Part shown: one piece after another, positions 5,818 through 5,874 of the stretch
Layout: each line of letters opens with the position of its first letter
Position numbering within the stretch: the stretch's first letter is position 1
Source: Candidatus Cloacimonadota bacterium
GTDB lineage: Bacteria; Cloacimonadota; Cloacimonadia; Cloacimonadales; TCS61
Assembly: GCA_030592835.1 (NCBI GenBank)
Contig: JAUVIJ010000131.1
Location: 1-5,874 of the forward strand
Direction: 5' to 3'
DNA: 5,874 bases
Program-made: the position numbers and the translations under genes
Notes under the pieces: model-generated
Databases searched by the model: none
What the model was told of the DNA's origin: nothing
What the model saw: only the letters and a program-made list of their open reading frames with translations

Positions 5818-5858
5818 AGAGCCTGGATCTATTCTTTTATCCAACTTACAAATAACAA
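5818..5858. repeat. 41-bp direct repeat, copy 2
   Basis: Exact copy of 5495-5535, offset 323 bp. Here the repeat is followed by a second AACTTACAAATAAC unit rather than the GAATTAT run, so the two copies share a body but differ in their heptamer tails. The ATG that precedes copy 1 (5492-5494) is absent here, which argues against the repeat being translated. Confidence 0.95.
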
Positions 5859-5870
5859 CTTACAAATAAC
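5843..5870. repeat. 14-bp tandem duplication at right edge
   Basis: AACTTACAAATAAC occurs twice in a row (5843-5856 and 5857-5870), followed by AAAT where the window ends. Each unit is two heptamers (AACTTAC plus AAATAAC), in step with the 7-bp period of the array at 5520-5575. More units may lie beyond the edge. Confidence 0.85.
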
Positions 5871-5874
5871 AAAT

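Noticed and set aside
5495..5858. CRISPR array or insertion sequence at the right end
   Set aside because: Only two 41-bp copies with a 282-bp gap, no regular spacers, no cas genes, no transposase and no long terminal inverted repeats.

Overview
The window is AT-rich bacterial chromosomal DNA with three confident protein genes, two short regulatory gaps and a repeat-rich right end. The protein families (a GWxTD-domain secreted protein, a long-form DnaE, a YraN-type nuclease) and the style of the intergenic repeats suggest the FCB group (Cloacimonadota, Bacteroidota/Ignavibacteria-like, Marinimicrobia-like or a related candidate phylum). The phylum is an inference from gene families and repeat style; no marker here fixes it.

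Layout. Positions 1-187 hold no supported gene: a possible hairpin, a 65-bp array of 8-bp repeats, and a promoter-like TTGACA-N17-TTTCTA that ends five bases before the yraN start codon. yraN (188-574, +) encodes a small predicted PD-(D/E)XK nuclease. It converges, with 12 bp between stops, on a minus-strand operon made of dnaE (5375-1920) followed after 4 bp by a secreted GWxTD-domain protein (1915-587). The dnaE product is the replicative DNA polymerase III alpha subunit, with an apparently intact PHP metal site, all three polymerase aspartates and a clamp-binding motif.

The dnaE upstream region (5376-5494) is compact. It holds an AGGA ribosome site for dnaE, a possible 10-codon leader ORF with a strong GGAGG site, a perfect 14-bp palindrome over that ORF's start codon, and a second TTGACA-N17-TTTCTA identical in hexamers and spacing to the one before yraN.

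Positions 5495-5874 contain no convincing gene. They hold a composite of repeats: a 41-bp exact direct repeat at both ends (323-bp period), a run of 7-bp repeats (mostly GAATTAT), a 10-bp-stem hairpin, a short inverted motif containing CTTCGACTCCGCTCAGTG, and a 14-bp tandem duplication that reaches the window edge. This is the least explained part of the window and looks like a mobile or amplifying intergenic repeat with no transposase.

The genes fit a housekeeping replication/repair locus: DnaE copies the chromosome and YraN is a predicted DNA-processing nuclease. Why a secreted protein of unknown role is translated from the dnaE message is not evident. No new defence or mobile system is supported; the most unusual signals are the shared promoter pair, the dnaE leader and the repeat composite.
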